Shown: positions 25,531 to 33,601, counted from the stretch's first letter. The stretch: DNA of 64,000 nucleotides from Psychroflexus tropicus DSM 15496 (GCF_000378765.1 NZ_KB905343.1:851218-915217); one strand, 5' to 3'. Numbers and translations are program-made. The notes: generated by a model not told the origin, from the letters alone.

Positions 25531-25947
25531 TTATGGAAGCTTAGCATCCTTAGAATCCATTTCCTGTAGCTTCATCAGATCGTTAATGCCCTTGACTTCA
25601 ATCACCTTTTTACCCCGCATGGCTATGGAATGCTTTAAGACCTGCGGATCTCGTACTAGAATTTTTAAAGCCTGATTTTCATCGAGTTTAGGATGATCAC
25701 TCAGCTTTTCTTTTATAAATGGGTGATCGTTATTGATCAGATCTGATGGGTTTTTATCAAGTAATCTTGAGATCTCTCCCCACTGGGTTTCTGTCAATTT
25801 CACTTCAGCTAGATTGATTAGTACTTTTTCTGCTTTAGTTGCTTCTGCAACCGCTATGCTTTGTTTAGCTATTCTATTATCTGGATGATAATATAGTTTT
25901 AATTCATTTCTATTTTTGGCGATAACTCCCATATCTTTGTTGCTCAT
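25531..25947 (-). CDS. ArsC/Spx-like thioredoxin-fold protein lacking cysteine
   Basis: 138 residues from ATG 25947. The arrangement (KLYYHPDNRIAKQS at the N-terminus, then HPFIKEKL and LKILVRDPQVLKHSIAMRGKKVIEV) follows the arsenate reductase ArsC/Spx fold, where the first loop normally holds the catalytic CX5R Cys. Here that loop is Asp-Asn-Arg and the whole protein contains no Cys. It is therefore unlikely to be an arsenate reductase; a binding or Spx-like regulatory role is possible. It is cytosolic, with no operon partner. Confidence 0.7.
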   Translation of the reverse strand: MSNKDMGVIAKNRNELKLYYHPDNRIAKQSIAVAEATKAEKVLINLAEVKLTETQWGEISRLLDKNPSDLINNDHPFIKEKLSDHPKLDENQALKILVRDPQVLKHSIAMRGKKVIEVKGINDLMKLQEMDSKDAKLP

Positions 25948-26066
25948 GATTACTATTAATTTTTTTTCTAAAATAATCATTAATCGAAGGGTTCAGAAAC
26001 ATTTAGGAATATTTTGAGGTTTAAATAGTACAAGATTAGCGACCTTGAAGCAAAAGAAAAATTACA

Positions 26067-27311
26067 ATGCCGGAACATAAAATTGCAATAATTGGAGCGG
26101 GGTTAAGTGGACTTGTGGCTGCAATCAACTTAGAAAACGCAGGATTTAAACCAGACATTTTTGAAGCTACAGATCGGGTAGGAGGTCGTGTCAAAACTGA
26201 CTATCGAGAAGGCTATAGTTTTGATCATGGTTTTCAGGTTCTCCTTACCCAGTATCCTGCAACAAAGAAATATCTAGATTACGATCTGCTCGAGTTACAA
26301 AAGTTTTACCCTGGAGCTATTATCTACAAGAATAAAAATCAGGATAAAATCGGAGATCCCTTAAGGCAGTTAAGTTTACTGTGGCCAACCCTAACTTCAA
26401 AAATCGGTAGCATTGCCGATAAATTAAAGGTACTGAAGCTGAATACAGAATTGAAAAAGAAAAGCTTTGATGATATTTTTTTGGCTGAAGAAAAAACAAC
26501 GCATCAGTATTTAAAAGATTATGGCTTCTCGGATGAGATCATTCATAATTTCTTCAAGCCTTTTTTCACTGGTATTTTTTTAGAACACGAATTAAAGACC
26601 TCTTCCAGAAAATTTGAGTTTGTCTATAAAATGTTTGGAGAGGGGAGTGCAAGCATACCTAAAAAGGGCATTCAGGCAATTCCTAATCAATTAATGGCTC
26701 AACTCAAGCACACGAAGTTTCACTTTAATTCACCGGTTAAATCCATTCAGGACCAGAAGGTTACTTTTAAAGATGAAAGCACCAAACATTACGATTATGT
26801 CATAATTGCGACGGAAGCCTCACATCTCATCTCCAATCTTAAAAATCAGCATTCCACCTGGAAAAGTGTCGACAATTTTTATGTTACCGTAAAAAATCGA
26901 GCTTTTAGTGAACCTATGATTGGTCTTATTTCTGAGGAAGAGGCATTGGTGAATAACTTCTATTATGTAAGTGAACCTCATGCCAAAGAGCATTTACTCT
27001 CAGTAAGTGTTGTCAAACCACATGACTTGTCTCAGGAAGAACTTAAAACCAGAATCACTAAAGATTTAAAAGATCACGTTGATATAGAAACTCTTGAGTT
27101 TATTAAGTTTTACCATATTAAAAAAGCCTTACCGATCATGCAATCTGTAAATTATATGTTGCCGAAATCGGAAACACAGTTGAAAGATCAAATCTTTTTA
27201 GCTGGAGACCACTTAGCCAACGGTTCTTTAAACGCAGCGATGCTTAATGGTGAATCAGCTGCTCAGGCTGTGATTTCTAAAATTAAGGATGGAATAATTA
27301 ATGTAGGCTAA
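26067..27311 (+). CDS. FAD-dependent amine oxidase/desaturase-like oxidoreductase
   Basis: 414 residues. The N-terminal dinucleotide motif GAGLSGL (10-16) is followed by Glu at the end of strand 2 and DRVGGRV (36-42), the arrangement of the amine-oxidase, protoporphyrinogen-oxidase and phytoene-desaturase superfamily. The C-terminal FAD motif is FLAGDHLANGSLNAAMLNGESAAQ. The central substrate region does not point to a specific substrate. It has no signal peptide. The gene stands about 50 bases before DUF4251 and may be co-transcribed with it. Confidence 0.85.
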   Translation: MPEHKIAIIGAGLSGLVAAINLENAGFKPDIFEATDRVGGRVKTDYREGYSFDHGFQVLLTQYPATKKYLDYDLLELQKFYPGAIIYKNKNQDKIGDPLRQLSLLWPTLTSKIGSIADKLKVLKLNTELKKKSFDDIFLAEEKTTHQYLKDYGFSDEIIHNFFKPFFTGIFLEHELKTSSRKFEFVYKMFGEGSASIPKKGIQAIPNQLMAQLKHTKFHFNSPVKSIQDQKVTFKDESTKHYDYVIIATEASHLISNLKNQHSTWKSVDNFYVTVKNRAFSEPMIGLISEEEALVNNFYYVSEPHAKEHLLSVSVVKPHDLSQEELKTRITKDLKDHVDIETLEFIKFYHIKKALPIMQSVNYMLPKSETQLKDQIFLAGDHLANGSLNAAMLNGESAAQAVISKIKDGIINVG

Positions 27312-27358
27312 ATATGATTTGGCATTAAAGTTGGTCTAAAGTATTAAAACATAGAATT

Positions 27359-27916
27359 ATGAATATTAGATCCTTGTTTTCCTTAGTCTTAACACTACTC
27401 GTCAGTAGCAGTGTTCTGATCTCCTGTGGTACATCTAAAATAGCTTCAGACGAAGAGATTAAACAGTTAGATCAACTTGTAGAAGAAAGGCAATTTGAAT
27501 TCGATCTTCAGTTTGCCAGACCATTAGTTACCAATAGTCTTAATCAACTCGACAATGCAGGCTTTTTTATGCCAGGCGATAATGCTTCAAGGATTAATCT
27601 AAGTGGTTTTTCTACTCGCTTCGAATTCAAAGGGGATAGTGTGGTGGCTAATCTTCCTTATTTTGGAGAACGCCAAATGGGCGGTGGATTTAATTCTGAT
27701 ACGGGTATCAACTTTGAAGGGATTGCTAAAGACCTCAATCTGGTTAAAAAAGAAAGCCAATATCAGCTCAAATTCAATATTAAGGGAGAAGGGGTTGAAA
27801 CTTATCGGGTCACTGTCACGCTATTTCCAGGCTTTTCTGGCACGATCAATATCAATAGCGCTCAGCGATTCCCCATTCGTTACGATGGAAATATTAGTAT
27901 GAACACTGAAGATTGA
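27359..27916 (+). CDS. DUF4251 lipoprotein
   Basis: 185 residues. The lipoprotein signal peptide ends at ISCGTSK (Cys near residue 23). The remainder has the DUF4251 pattern: a helical start (DQLVEERQFEFDLQFARPL), then an all-beta region with INLSGFSTRFEFKGDSVVANLPYFGERQ-type residues and GSADGGIN-like loops. DUF4251 proteins are abundant in Bacteroidota and uncharacterised. It probably sits in the periplasm or on the outer membrane. Whether it belongs with the upstream oxidoreductase is open. Confidence 0.82.
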   Translation: MNIRSLFSLVLTLLVSSSVLISCGTSKIASDEEIKQLDQLVEERQFEFDLQFARPLVTNSLNQLDNAGFFMPGDNASRINLSGFSTRFEFKGDSVVANLPYFGERQMGGGFNSDTGINFEGIAKDLNLVKKESQYQLKFNIKGEGVETYRVTVTLFPGFSGTININSAQRFPIRYDGNISMNTED

Positions 27917-28082
27917 TTTCTTAAGGAGAAGAAACTCACTTCTCATCGTGTTCGATTGATTTTAAATCATTAATTGACCGCCAAAAGACTAAATACTAAA
28001 AAAATCAACTTATTTATGAGTTTGATTACTAGAGTATTGCACAAAATGAGTTATCTTTATAATCATCCTAAGTCTATTGATT

Positions 28083-28775
28083 ATGAGATATCTGTGCATT
28101 TTTATGCTGGCGATATTGACTTCATGCGTGAGCATACCCCACGAAACTCTGGTCTTATCCAAAACTTTAGGTGAGGATTTGAAAGAATTGAAACGTTCGC
28201 ATCTCAGTACCATCAACATTTATTACACGAACTTAGAATCTAAAATCGATCGATTTATAGATGAAGTCTACAGCCCGTTTATTATTCAATTTGTATTGGA
28301 ACGTGAATTTGATAGTTTTGAAGCTAATGAGCCTTCGATAATTAGCACTTTAGAACGCGCTTCCAGACCAGAAGCTACTCAGGACGATACTGAAAAAGCT
28401 TTAAAGGCCATGGTCGACTTTCAAACCTATGCCACCCAGCAAATCGCTAAGAAACGTGCTGAATTGCTGCAACCTATTAAAAGCGAACGATTAGAACTCG
28501 TCAGCGCTCTTACCAACTCTTACGACAATGCTATAGCTGCCAATGCCACACTCACTGGTTATTTGGCCTCTGTAAAGGATGTGAAACAAGCTCAAACCGA
28601 GTCCTTATCGATCATTGGCATTGATAGAGCAGAGGTGGACCAAAACCTGCTAAGAGCCTCAGAGGTTCTGGATCAAATCATCACCAAAGGTAAAGCCATT
28701 GATGTTGAAGCTGAAGATGCCAGAAGCCAAATCAATGCTTTAATAGAAGAAATCAAACGTTTGACTAACCGATAA
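28083..28775 (+). CDS. Helical lipoprotein, first gene of the patatin operon
   Basis: 230 residues from ATG 28083 (a TTG at 28077 is the alternative). The lipobox Cys is about residue 15 (ILTSC). The mature protein is almost entirely helical with long amphipathic stretches (about 30-110 and 115-228) and no aromatic-rich or enzymatic motif. The family is not recognised. It lies 11 bases before a 96-residue helical protein and then a patatin phospholipase. A membrane-anchored helical partner next to a phospholipase could be an immunity, sensing or localising factor; this is inference from the operon. Confidence 0.72.
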   Translation: MRYLCIFMLAILTSCVSIPHETLVLSKTLGEDLKELKRSHLSTINIYYTNLESKIDRFIDEVYSPFIIQFVLEREFDSFEANEPSIISTLERASRPEATQDDTEKALKAMVDFQTYATQQIAKKRAELLQPIKSERLELVSALTNSYDNAIAANATLTGYLASVKDVKQAQTESLSIIGIDRAEVDQNLLRASEVLDQIITKGKAIDVEAEDARSQINALIEEIKRLTNR

Positions 28776-28786
28776 AACCTAATCCT

Positions 28787-29077
28787 ATGAGCAACAGATT
28801 AAAACGATTATTTGATGAAGCCGATGCAGCCTTCGATGGATTATACGCCAGGGAGGTAGAGGAGCTTAACGGACTCTCAAGAGCGGAGATCAATGAGATC
28901 ACACCAGACACCACAGACCTCAAAACCTATAATGTGTTGGTGAAACTGGTGGAAGAAGCTTCCAGAGAAAACATGAAAAAAGCAGAGCTAATCCAGCAAA
29001 TCAAAGAGATTGGCGATGTCGGCGTAAGCATTGCCAAAAGAGTCAGTGGATTTTACGAAGACCTTAAAGATTTTTAG
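28787..29077 (+). CDS. Small helical protein, second gene of the patatin operon
   Basis: 96 residues, without signal peptide or membrane segment, mostly helix and acidic. The N-terminus (RLKRLFDEADAAFDGLYA) and C-terminus (DVGVSIAKRVSGFYEDL) are amphipathic. Family not recognised. The gene is tightly packed, 11 bases after the lipoprotein gene and 2 bases before patatin, so it is almost certainly co-transcribed and probably a cytosolic partner or regulator of the phospholipase. Confidence 0.7.
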   Translation: MSNRLKRLFDEADAAFDGLYAREVEELNGLSRAEINEITPDTTDLKTYNVLVKLVEEASRENMKKAELIQQIKEIGDVGVSIAKRVSGFYEDLKDF

Positions 29078-29079
29078 TA

Positions 29080-30108
29080 ATGAGTAAAATAAGAATCCTT
29101 TCGATAGACGGCGGTGGCATTCGGGGTATTTTGCCTGGGGTGATTTTATGCCGACTGGAGGAGAAGCTTCAAAAATTTAGCAACAATAAATCTGCAAAGC
29201 TGGCCGATTACTTTGATTTCTTTGCGGGCACCAGTACCGGTGGAATTCTGACGCTTTCGTATTTAATACCAGACCAAAGTGGAAGACCTTTATTAACCGC
29301 AAAGCAGTCTGTGGACTTGTATTTACAACGCGGAAAAGACATTTTTGATGTCAATCTCTGGCAGAAACTCAGTAGTGGATTTGGCATCGCTGATGAAAAA
29401 TACGACGAACAAGAATTAGAAAAGGCTTTACAGGACACCTTTCAGGAATACTGGCTCAGCGACTTGATAAAGCCTTGTATCATCAGTGCTTATAATGTCC
29501 AACAAGGAAGGCCACACTTCTTTAAACAGCATAAATCAAACAAAAACATTTATAATTTTCAACTCAAGGACGTCGCAAGGGCGACCTCTGCAGCACCTAC
29601 ATATTTTGAAGCTGCCTGTATTGAAAATCAAACAGGAGCAGCATTTCCATTGGTCGATGGTGGTTTATTTGCCAACAATCCTGCCATGGTAGCCTATTCT
29701 GAAGTTCATAATATGGAATTTCAGGGCATGCCCACCAAACCAACGGCTAAGGACATGATGATTGTGTCGATTGGGACTGGCAGTAAAAGTAAGTCTTACG
29801 AGTATAAAAAAGTAAAAAACTGGGGACAGCTGGAATGGATCAAACCCGTGATTGACATTATGATGTGCGGAAGTTCTGTGAGTACAGATTATCACTTAAC
29901 TCAAATCTTTGATGGTTTAGAACCAACCGATAAATCGGCGTATTACAGACTGGAGCCTAAAGTGATCACAGCAGACAGTGCTATGGATAATGCCAGCTTC
30001 AAAAATTTACAACGCCTGGAAGCCGATGCCTTAAGTTATATAGCTAATGAAGCAGTGGATCTGAAGCTTACAGAAATCGCCAATCGATTAATAGCTAAAG
30101 GAGGATAG
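29080..30108 (+). CDS. Patatin-like phospholipase
   Basis: 342 residues. The oxyanion motif is DGGGIRGILPG (9-19), the nucleophile elbow GTSTGG (about residues 50-55, Ser52), and the catalytic Asp lies in VDGGLFANNP. It is a Ser-Asp dyad lipid acyl hydrolase, without signal peptide, so cytosolic and acting on the inner leaflet. It is similar in overall form to plant patatins and to the phospholipase effectors of CBASS defence (CapV-type). However, no cyclic-nucleotide synthase gene is nearby. It is the last gene of a three-gene operon (2-base gap). Confidence 0.9.
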   Translation: MSKIRILSIDGGGIRGILPGVILCRLEEKLQKFSNNKSAKLADYFDFFAGTSTGGILTLSYLIPDQSGRPLLTAKQSVDLYLQRGKDIFDVNLWQKLSSGFGIADEKYDEQELEKALQDTFQEYWLSDLIKPCIISAYNVQQGRPHFFKQHKSNKNIYNFQLKDVARATSAAPTYFEAACIENQTGAAFPLVDGGLFANNPAMVAYSEVHNMEFQGMPTKPTAKDMMIVSIGTGSKSKSYEYKKVKNWGQLEWIKPVIDIMMCGSSVSTDYHLTQIFDGLEPTDKSAYYRLEPKVITADSAMDNASFKNLQRLEADALSYIANEAVDLKLTEIANRLIAKGG

Positions 30109-30284
30109 GACTATATTTAGAAACGAATATAAAATGATATGTGATGATACAATACAAATTCTAAATATTTCTATTTTACATAATATAAATTATGAGACAG
30201 AATAATCTACTTTAGAACGTTACGTGTAGAACTCTTAGAATTTTACCATTACATCGTTACAGATATAACTCCCTTTAAGCAAAT

Positions 30285-31007
30285 TCACTCCTTTCCAAAA
30301 ACCATACAATGCTGCCAGGGCAAATTATCAATGTTTTCAATTAAGGTAAATCCTGCAGCCTTCATTTCTTTTACCGCTTGAGCTTCGCTCATTTTATGTA
30401 AACGTTTAATGGGTACTTGTGGATCTTCGGCTCTGTATTCGATTAAATAAACTTTTCCGTCAGAGTTTAAACCTTTTTTGATGGAAGCCATCATTTCTAC
30501 CGGATACTCAAATTCGTGGTACACATCCACCATCAGAACCTTATCAACCGTGTTTTCAGGAAGTTGAGCACTTTGTTCTGTCCCCCGAATCAATTCCACA
30601 TTTTCAACTCCTTGTTTCTTCTTTTTGTCTTTCATGGCCTGAAGCATTTCCGGCTGTATGTCTACAGCGTAGACTTTTCCTTCTTTTACCTGAGGAGCTA
30701 TTTTAAACACATGATAACCCGAACCGGCGCCGATATCGGCCACTACATCAGTTGATTGAAAATTCATATTGTCTAAAAGTGTACTGGTGTTTTCTTCCTG
30801 TTCGCGATCTGAACGTTCGAGCCAGTTCATACCCTGATAGCCCATCACATGGGAAATCTCACGACCCATATACCATTTACCAATGCCTGAGTAATCTCCT
30901 GGTTTGTACTCGTATACAGCCTCATCCGACTGGCTTTGACTTTGGCAGGCGGTTAATGGCAATAAAATAAGTAGTGAGAGTATATAAAATGCTTTAGTTA
31001 GGTTCAT
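30285..31007 (-). CDS. Lipoprotein with a class I SAM methyltransferase domain
   Basis: 240 residues from ATG 31007. A clear lipoprotein signal peptide has Cys21 (PLTAC). The mature protein has a complete SAM-binding motif I (VVADIGAGSGYHVF), motif II with Asp (VYAVDIQPEML) and a post-motif (DKVLMVDVYHEFE). A stretch near residue 50 (GREISHVMGYQGM) also looks conserved. A SAM enzyme exported as a lipoprotein is odd because SAM is cytosolic, but secreted-looking members of this family recur in Bacteroidota. The acceptor substrate is unknown. Confidence 0.85.
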   Translation of the reverse strand: MNLTKAFYILSLLILLPLTACQSQSQSDEAVYEYKPGDYSGIGKWYMGREISHVMGYQGMNWLERSDREQEENTSTLLDNMNFQSTDVVADIGAGSGYHVFKIAPQVKEGKVYAVDIQPEMLQAMKDKKKKQGVENVELIRGTEQSAQLPENTVDKVLMVDVYHEFEYPVEMMASIKKGLNSDGKVYLIEYRAEDPQVPIKRLHKMSEAQAVKEMKAAGFTLIENIDNLPWQHCMVFGKE

Positions 31008-31096
31008 AATCCTCAAATTTTAAGTGAGTTACTAAGTTAGCGACTCAGTCACAAACGTTTACTAAGCTGAGCTTAAATTCAGTTGTAGTTTTTTTG

Positions 31097-31125
31097 CTCA
31101 CCGCAGAGACGCAGAGAGCGCAGAG
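31097..31125 (+). repeat. Dispersed CACCACAGAG-type repeat, copy 1
   Basis: Begins CTCACCGCAGAGACGCAGAG and ends GCGCAGAG. The same family recurs at 31183-31211, 32986-33014, 33496-33523, 33547-33572 (inverted) and 33602-33630. Each copy is about 26-29 bases with a core of CAC-AGAG-CAC-AGA spacing. Confidence 0.7.
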
Positions 31126-31182
31126 GAAAATACACTGCTGATCTTCCCCATGCATTTCACTTTTGAGTTACAGTTCCTAGTA

Positions 31183-31211
31183 TTCACCACAGAGACACGG
31201 AGAACACATAG
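31183..31211 (+). repeat. Dispersed CACCACAGAG-type repeat, copy 2
   Basis: Reads TTCACCACAGAGACACGGAG followed by AACACATAG, and lies 57 bases after copy 1 in the same orientation. Confidence 0.7.
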
Positions 31212-31232
31212 TTTTCTTTGCGATCTTAGCAT

Positions 31233-31462
31233 CCCTGCCTTCCTGTGTGAAACGCAGGCAGGTTTGCGGTTAATATTATATATTAAGTATTTCAAGAGTT
31301 GTTAAATCGAACCAAACATTAAATTCAATGTATGGCAAAGGCGAAGAGTGCGCTGAGTTATAGCATCAGATAACTCTAAATACTATCCACAATGTAAAAT
31401 AGAAGAATTTTTAGTCGTTTGAAACCCTGCCTTCCTAAGTGAAACGCAGGTAGGTTTGTGGT
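31233..31462 (+). repeat. Pair of 38-base direct repeats with hairpin potential
   Basis: 31233-31270 and 31425-31462 are near-identical, both starting CCCTGCCTTCCT and containing GTGAAACGCAGG followed by GTTTG.GGT. Each holds an internal inverted repeat (CCTGCC...GGCAGG, or CCTGCC...GGTAGG). The gap of more than 500 bases between the methyltransferase and Crp-family genes (31008-31561) contains only these and the copies above; I see no gene in it. Confidence 0.7.
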
Positions 31463-31561
31463 GAAATGAAATAACCTCAAACAATGCAGTAAATTTGTTA
31501 ACAAGTTACGACTATAGTCTGGGTTCTTTTATATTCGTGTTTATAATTAAGGCACTTACTA

Positions 31562-32131
31562 TTGGAACAAATCAAAGCGTATTTAGAGCAACTCGTTGAC
31601 ATTTCACCAGAGGATTGGGCCTATTTCACTTCTAAACTCCAGCCTCGCTCCTTCCCTAAAAAATCAAAATTACTGGAGCTTAACCAGGTCGAAAACCATA
31701 TTTCATTTATCCAACAAGGAACGGTTCGGCTTTATATACCCAAAGAAGATCCCGAGAAAGAAATCACTTTTGGATTTTGTTTTAAGAATGAGTTTGTGAG
31801 TGCTTACGATTCGTTTTTAACTCAAAATCCTTCGGCTTATGAGCTTGAAACCCTTACGCCTACAACGATGATGAGTATCACTTATGAAGATTTGCAACTG
31901 GTGTACGCCAAAACTAAAATCGGTAATTTAATTGGTCGACTTACCGCTGAACGGCTTTTTTTAATTAAATCCAGGCGTGAGCAGGATCTGCTTCACCTGT
32001 CGGCTGAAGAGCGTTATCTCAATTTGTTTAAGCAACGTCCCGAACTATTAAAGGAAGTTCCACTCAAATATATCAGTTCCTATATCGGCGTGACTTCACA
32101 GGCCTTAAGTCGTATTCGTAAGCGATTGTAA
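31562..32131 (+). CDS. Crp/Fnr-family transcriptional regulator
   Basis: 189 residues. An N-terminal cyclic-nucleotide-binding-like beta-roll (about 25-115, with ISFIQQGTVRLYIPKED) is followed by a long helix and a C-terminal HTH (YISSYIGVTSQALSRIRKRL). No ATG is available: the frame is stopped at 31544-31546 and the best start is TTG 31562. The cAMP-contact motif of Crp and the Fe-S Cys of Fnr are missing, as in most Bacteroidota members. It lies just upstream of an acyl-lipid desaturase in the same direction and may control it. Confidence 0.85.
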   Translation: MEQIKAYLEQLVDISPEDWAYFTSKLQPRSFPKKSKLLELNQVENHISFIQQGTVRLYIPKEDPEKEITFGFCFKNEFVSAYDSFLTQNPSAYELETLTPTTMMSITYEDLQLVYAKTKIGNLIGRLTAERLFLIKSRREQDLLHLSAEERYLNLFKQRPELLKEVPLKYISSYIGVTSQALSRIRKRL

Positions 32132-32156
32132 GCCCTCATTTATTGATTTGGGTTCA

Positions 32157-32187
32157 TTGTTTCGGTATGAATCGCCCGCTACCTTTG
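32157..32187 (+). promoter_or_regulatory. Bacteroidota-type promoter of the desaturase gene
   Basis: -33 TTG (32157-32159), 20-base spacer, -7 TACCTTTG (32180-32187). Its position, about 15 bases before ATG 32202, rules out the longer TTG start at 32148 and shows the desaturase has its own promoter. Confidence 0.65.
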
Positions 32188-32201
32188 CAAAGAAAAAAGC
32201 T

Positions 32202-32942
32202 ATGTGGATTATTCTTTTCGTTCTGACCTTGTGGTACGGAGGTTTGTTTTTTCAGTCTTTCTTTTTACACCGCTATGCCGCTCATCAGGTGTTTAGCATG
32301 TCAAAACCTATGGAGCGTGTCACTTACGTCCTTACTTGGATATTTCAGGGACCAAGCTATTTAAGTGCATATGGCTACGGGATCATGCACCGCATGCATC
32401 ACGCTTATACCGATACGGAGAAAGACCCCCACTCCCCTGCTTACGATGCCAACTTATTTGCGATGATGTGGAAAACCAAAAAGATTTATCACCAGATCAA
32501 TACGCAGGCAGTTGCTGTTGATCCGAAATTTACCAGAAATGTGCCACAATGGAAGTCCTTCGATTTATTTGCAAGTTCTAGAATATCACGTTTGTTATGG
32601 GTGATGGCTTACATTACGTTTTTTGCTTTTTTCGCTACCACCTGGTGGGAATGGGTTTTATTGCCAATTACGTTTTTGATGGCGCCTATTCATGGGGTAA
32701 TCATCAACTGGTTTGGACATATTTTTGGTTATGTGAATCACCAAATGAAAAACACCAGTAAAAACCTGTTTAGATTTGACTTTTTAATGATGGGTGAAGG
32801 CTATCATAACAATCACCATAAACACGCAAGTCGAGCCAATTTTGGAGAGAACTGGTATGAAATCGATGTGACTTACTTGATCATAAAAATCCTGGATGCT
32901 TTGGGTCTAATCCAACTGAAACCGATAAAAGTTAGAGATTAA
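32202..32942 (+). CDS. Acyl-lipid/acyl-CoA delta-9-type fatty acid desaturase
   Basis: 246 residues from ATG 32202. Four hydrophobic helices and the three His boxes of membrane di-iron desaturases are present: HRYAAH (23-28), HRMHH (63-67) and HNNHH (202-206), plus the extra conserved His in NWFGHIFGY. It introduces a double bond into membrane acyl chains using oxygen, raising fluidity in the cold. The family usually has 250-300 residues, so this is short but complete in motifs. The Crp-type gene upstream and the desaturase promoter suggest regulated lipid unsaturation. Confidence 0.9.
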   Translation: MWIILFVLTLWYGGLFFQSFFLHRYAAHQVFSMSKPMERVTYVLTWIFQGPSYLSAYGYGIMHRMHHAYTDTEKDPHSPAYDANLFAMMWKTKKIYHQINTQAVAVDPKFTRNVPQWKSFDLFASSRISRLLWVMAYITFFAFFATTWWEWVLLPITFLMAPIHGVIINWFGHIFGYVNHQMKNTSKNLFRFDFLMMGEGYHNNHHKHASRANFGENWYEIDVTYLIIKILDALGLIQLKPIKVRD

Positions 32943-32985
32943 ATAATTTAAACCTAGTATTAGTCTAATAATTGATGAAGTTTGT

Positions 32986-33014
32986 ACCAGCACGGAGGCA
33001 CAAAGAACACTGAG
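32986..33014 (+). repeat. Dispersed CACCACAGAG-type repeat, copy 3
   Basis: Starts ACCAGCACGGAGGCACAAAG and ends AACACTGAG. It sits 8 bases after the stop of the GxxExxY frame, in the same family as copies at 31097 and 33496. Confidence 0.65.
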
Positions 33015-33022
33015 AATTAAAA

Positions 33023-33397
33023 TTACAAATACCCATTTAAAATTCTTTTTAGTCCGTTTTTGAGCAGTACCTCGTTGAAATTTATTAGTAATCCTAATTT
33101 CAGATCTTTTAATTTTAAATAAGTCAGCAATTGAGCTGTATGAATATCAGTAAGTGCCTCAATACTTTTAATTTCTATAATAACTTTTTGGTCTACCAAA
33201 ATATCAATTCTATAGCCCGCATTGAGCTTGACATTTTTATAAACAACTGGCAATGCGAGTTGTTGTTCGACTTTTAACCCCAATTCCTTAAGTTCATATG
33301 CTAAACAGGTTTCGTAAGTACTCTCCAAAAGTCCTGGACCAAGTTGTCTGTGAACTTCTATAGCCGCACCTATAATTTTCGTAGCAAGATCATTTTC
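33023..33397 (-). CDS. GxxExxY protein (PD-(D/E)XK fold) with no usable start codon
   Basis: The coding frame runs from TAA 33023 back to an in-frame TAA at 33434-33436. Translation of 33397 onward gives ENDLATKIIGAAIEVHRQLG, then GLLESTYE, which is the family hallmark Gly-x-x-Glu-x-x-Tyr. Beyond it come YRIDILVDQKVIIEIKS, a D-ExK nuclease-like motif, and a helical end. No ATG, GTG or TTG lies upstream of the conserved N-terminus; the first usable start is TTG 33328, which would delete it. Either a non-standard start is used or the gene has lost its start. Family function is unknown. It is flanked by dispersed repeats. Confidence 0.65.
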   Translation of the reverse strand, partial: ENDLATKIIGAAIEVHRQLGPGLLESTYETCLAYELKELGLKVEQQLALPVVYKNVKLNAGYRIDILVDQKVIIEIKSIEALTDIHTAQLLTYLKLKDLKLGLLINFNEVLLKNGLKRILNGYL

Positions 33398-33495
33398 ACG
33401 TACAATTGAAAATATTGGAAAAGAATACTCAATTTACGAATTTATCAACAATAAAATTTTTAATTAATTAACCATTTCGTTAATACATATAAACT

Positions 33496-33572
33496 CACCA
33501 CAGAGGCACAAAGAACACCGAGTTTTTAATCAAAAGCTCGTTTTCTCTCCGTGCACTTTGTGACTTTGTGGT
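33496..33572. repeat. Inverted pair of CACCACAGAG-type repeats
   Basis: 33496-33523 (TCACCACAGAGGCACAAAG, then AACACCGAG) faces a reversed copy at 33547-33572 (CTCCGTGCACTTTGTGACTT, then TGTGGT), with about 23 bases between. Together they can fold into a long imperfect hairpin. Confidence 0.65.
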
Positions 33573-33601
33573 AAATAAATTTATAATTTACACCGATCAA
33601 A

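Noticed and set aside
27974-28174. 66-residue open frame upstream of the patatin operon
   Set aside because: It overlaps the signal peptide of the lipoprotein gene in another frame and has no recognisable feature or start signal.
29080-30108. Calling the patatin gene part of a CBASS system
   Set aside because: No CD-NTase, ubiquitin-like or TRIP13-type gene lies in the surrounding 15 kb, and the two operon partners are not CBASS components I recognise.
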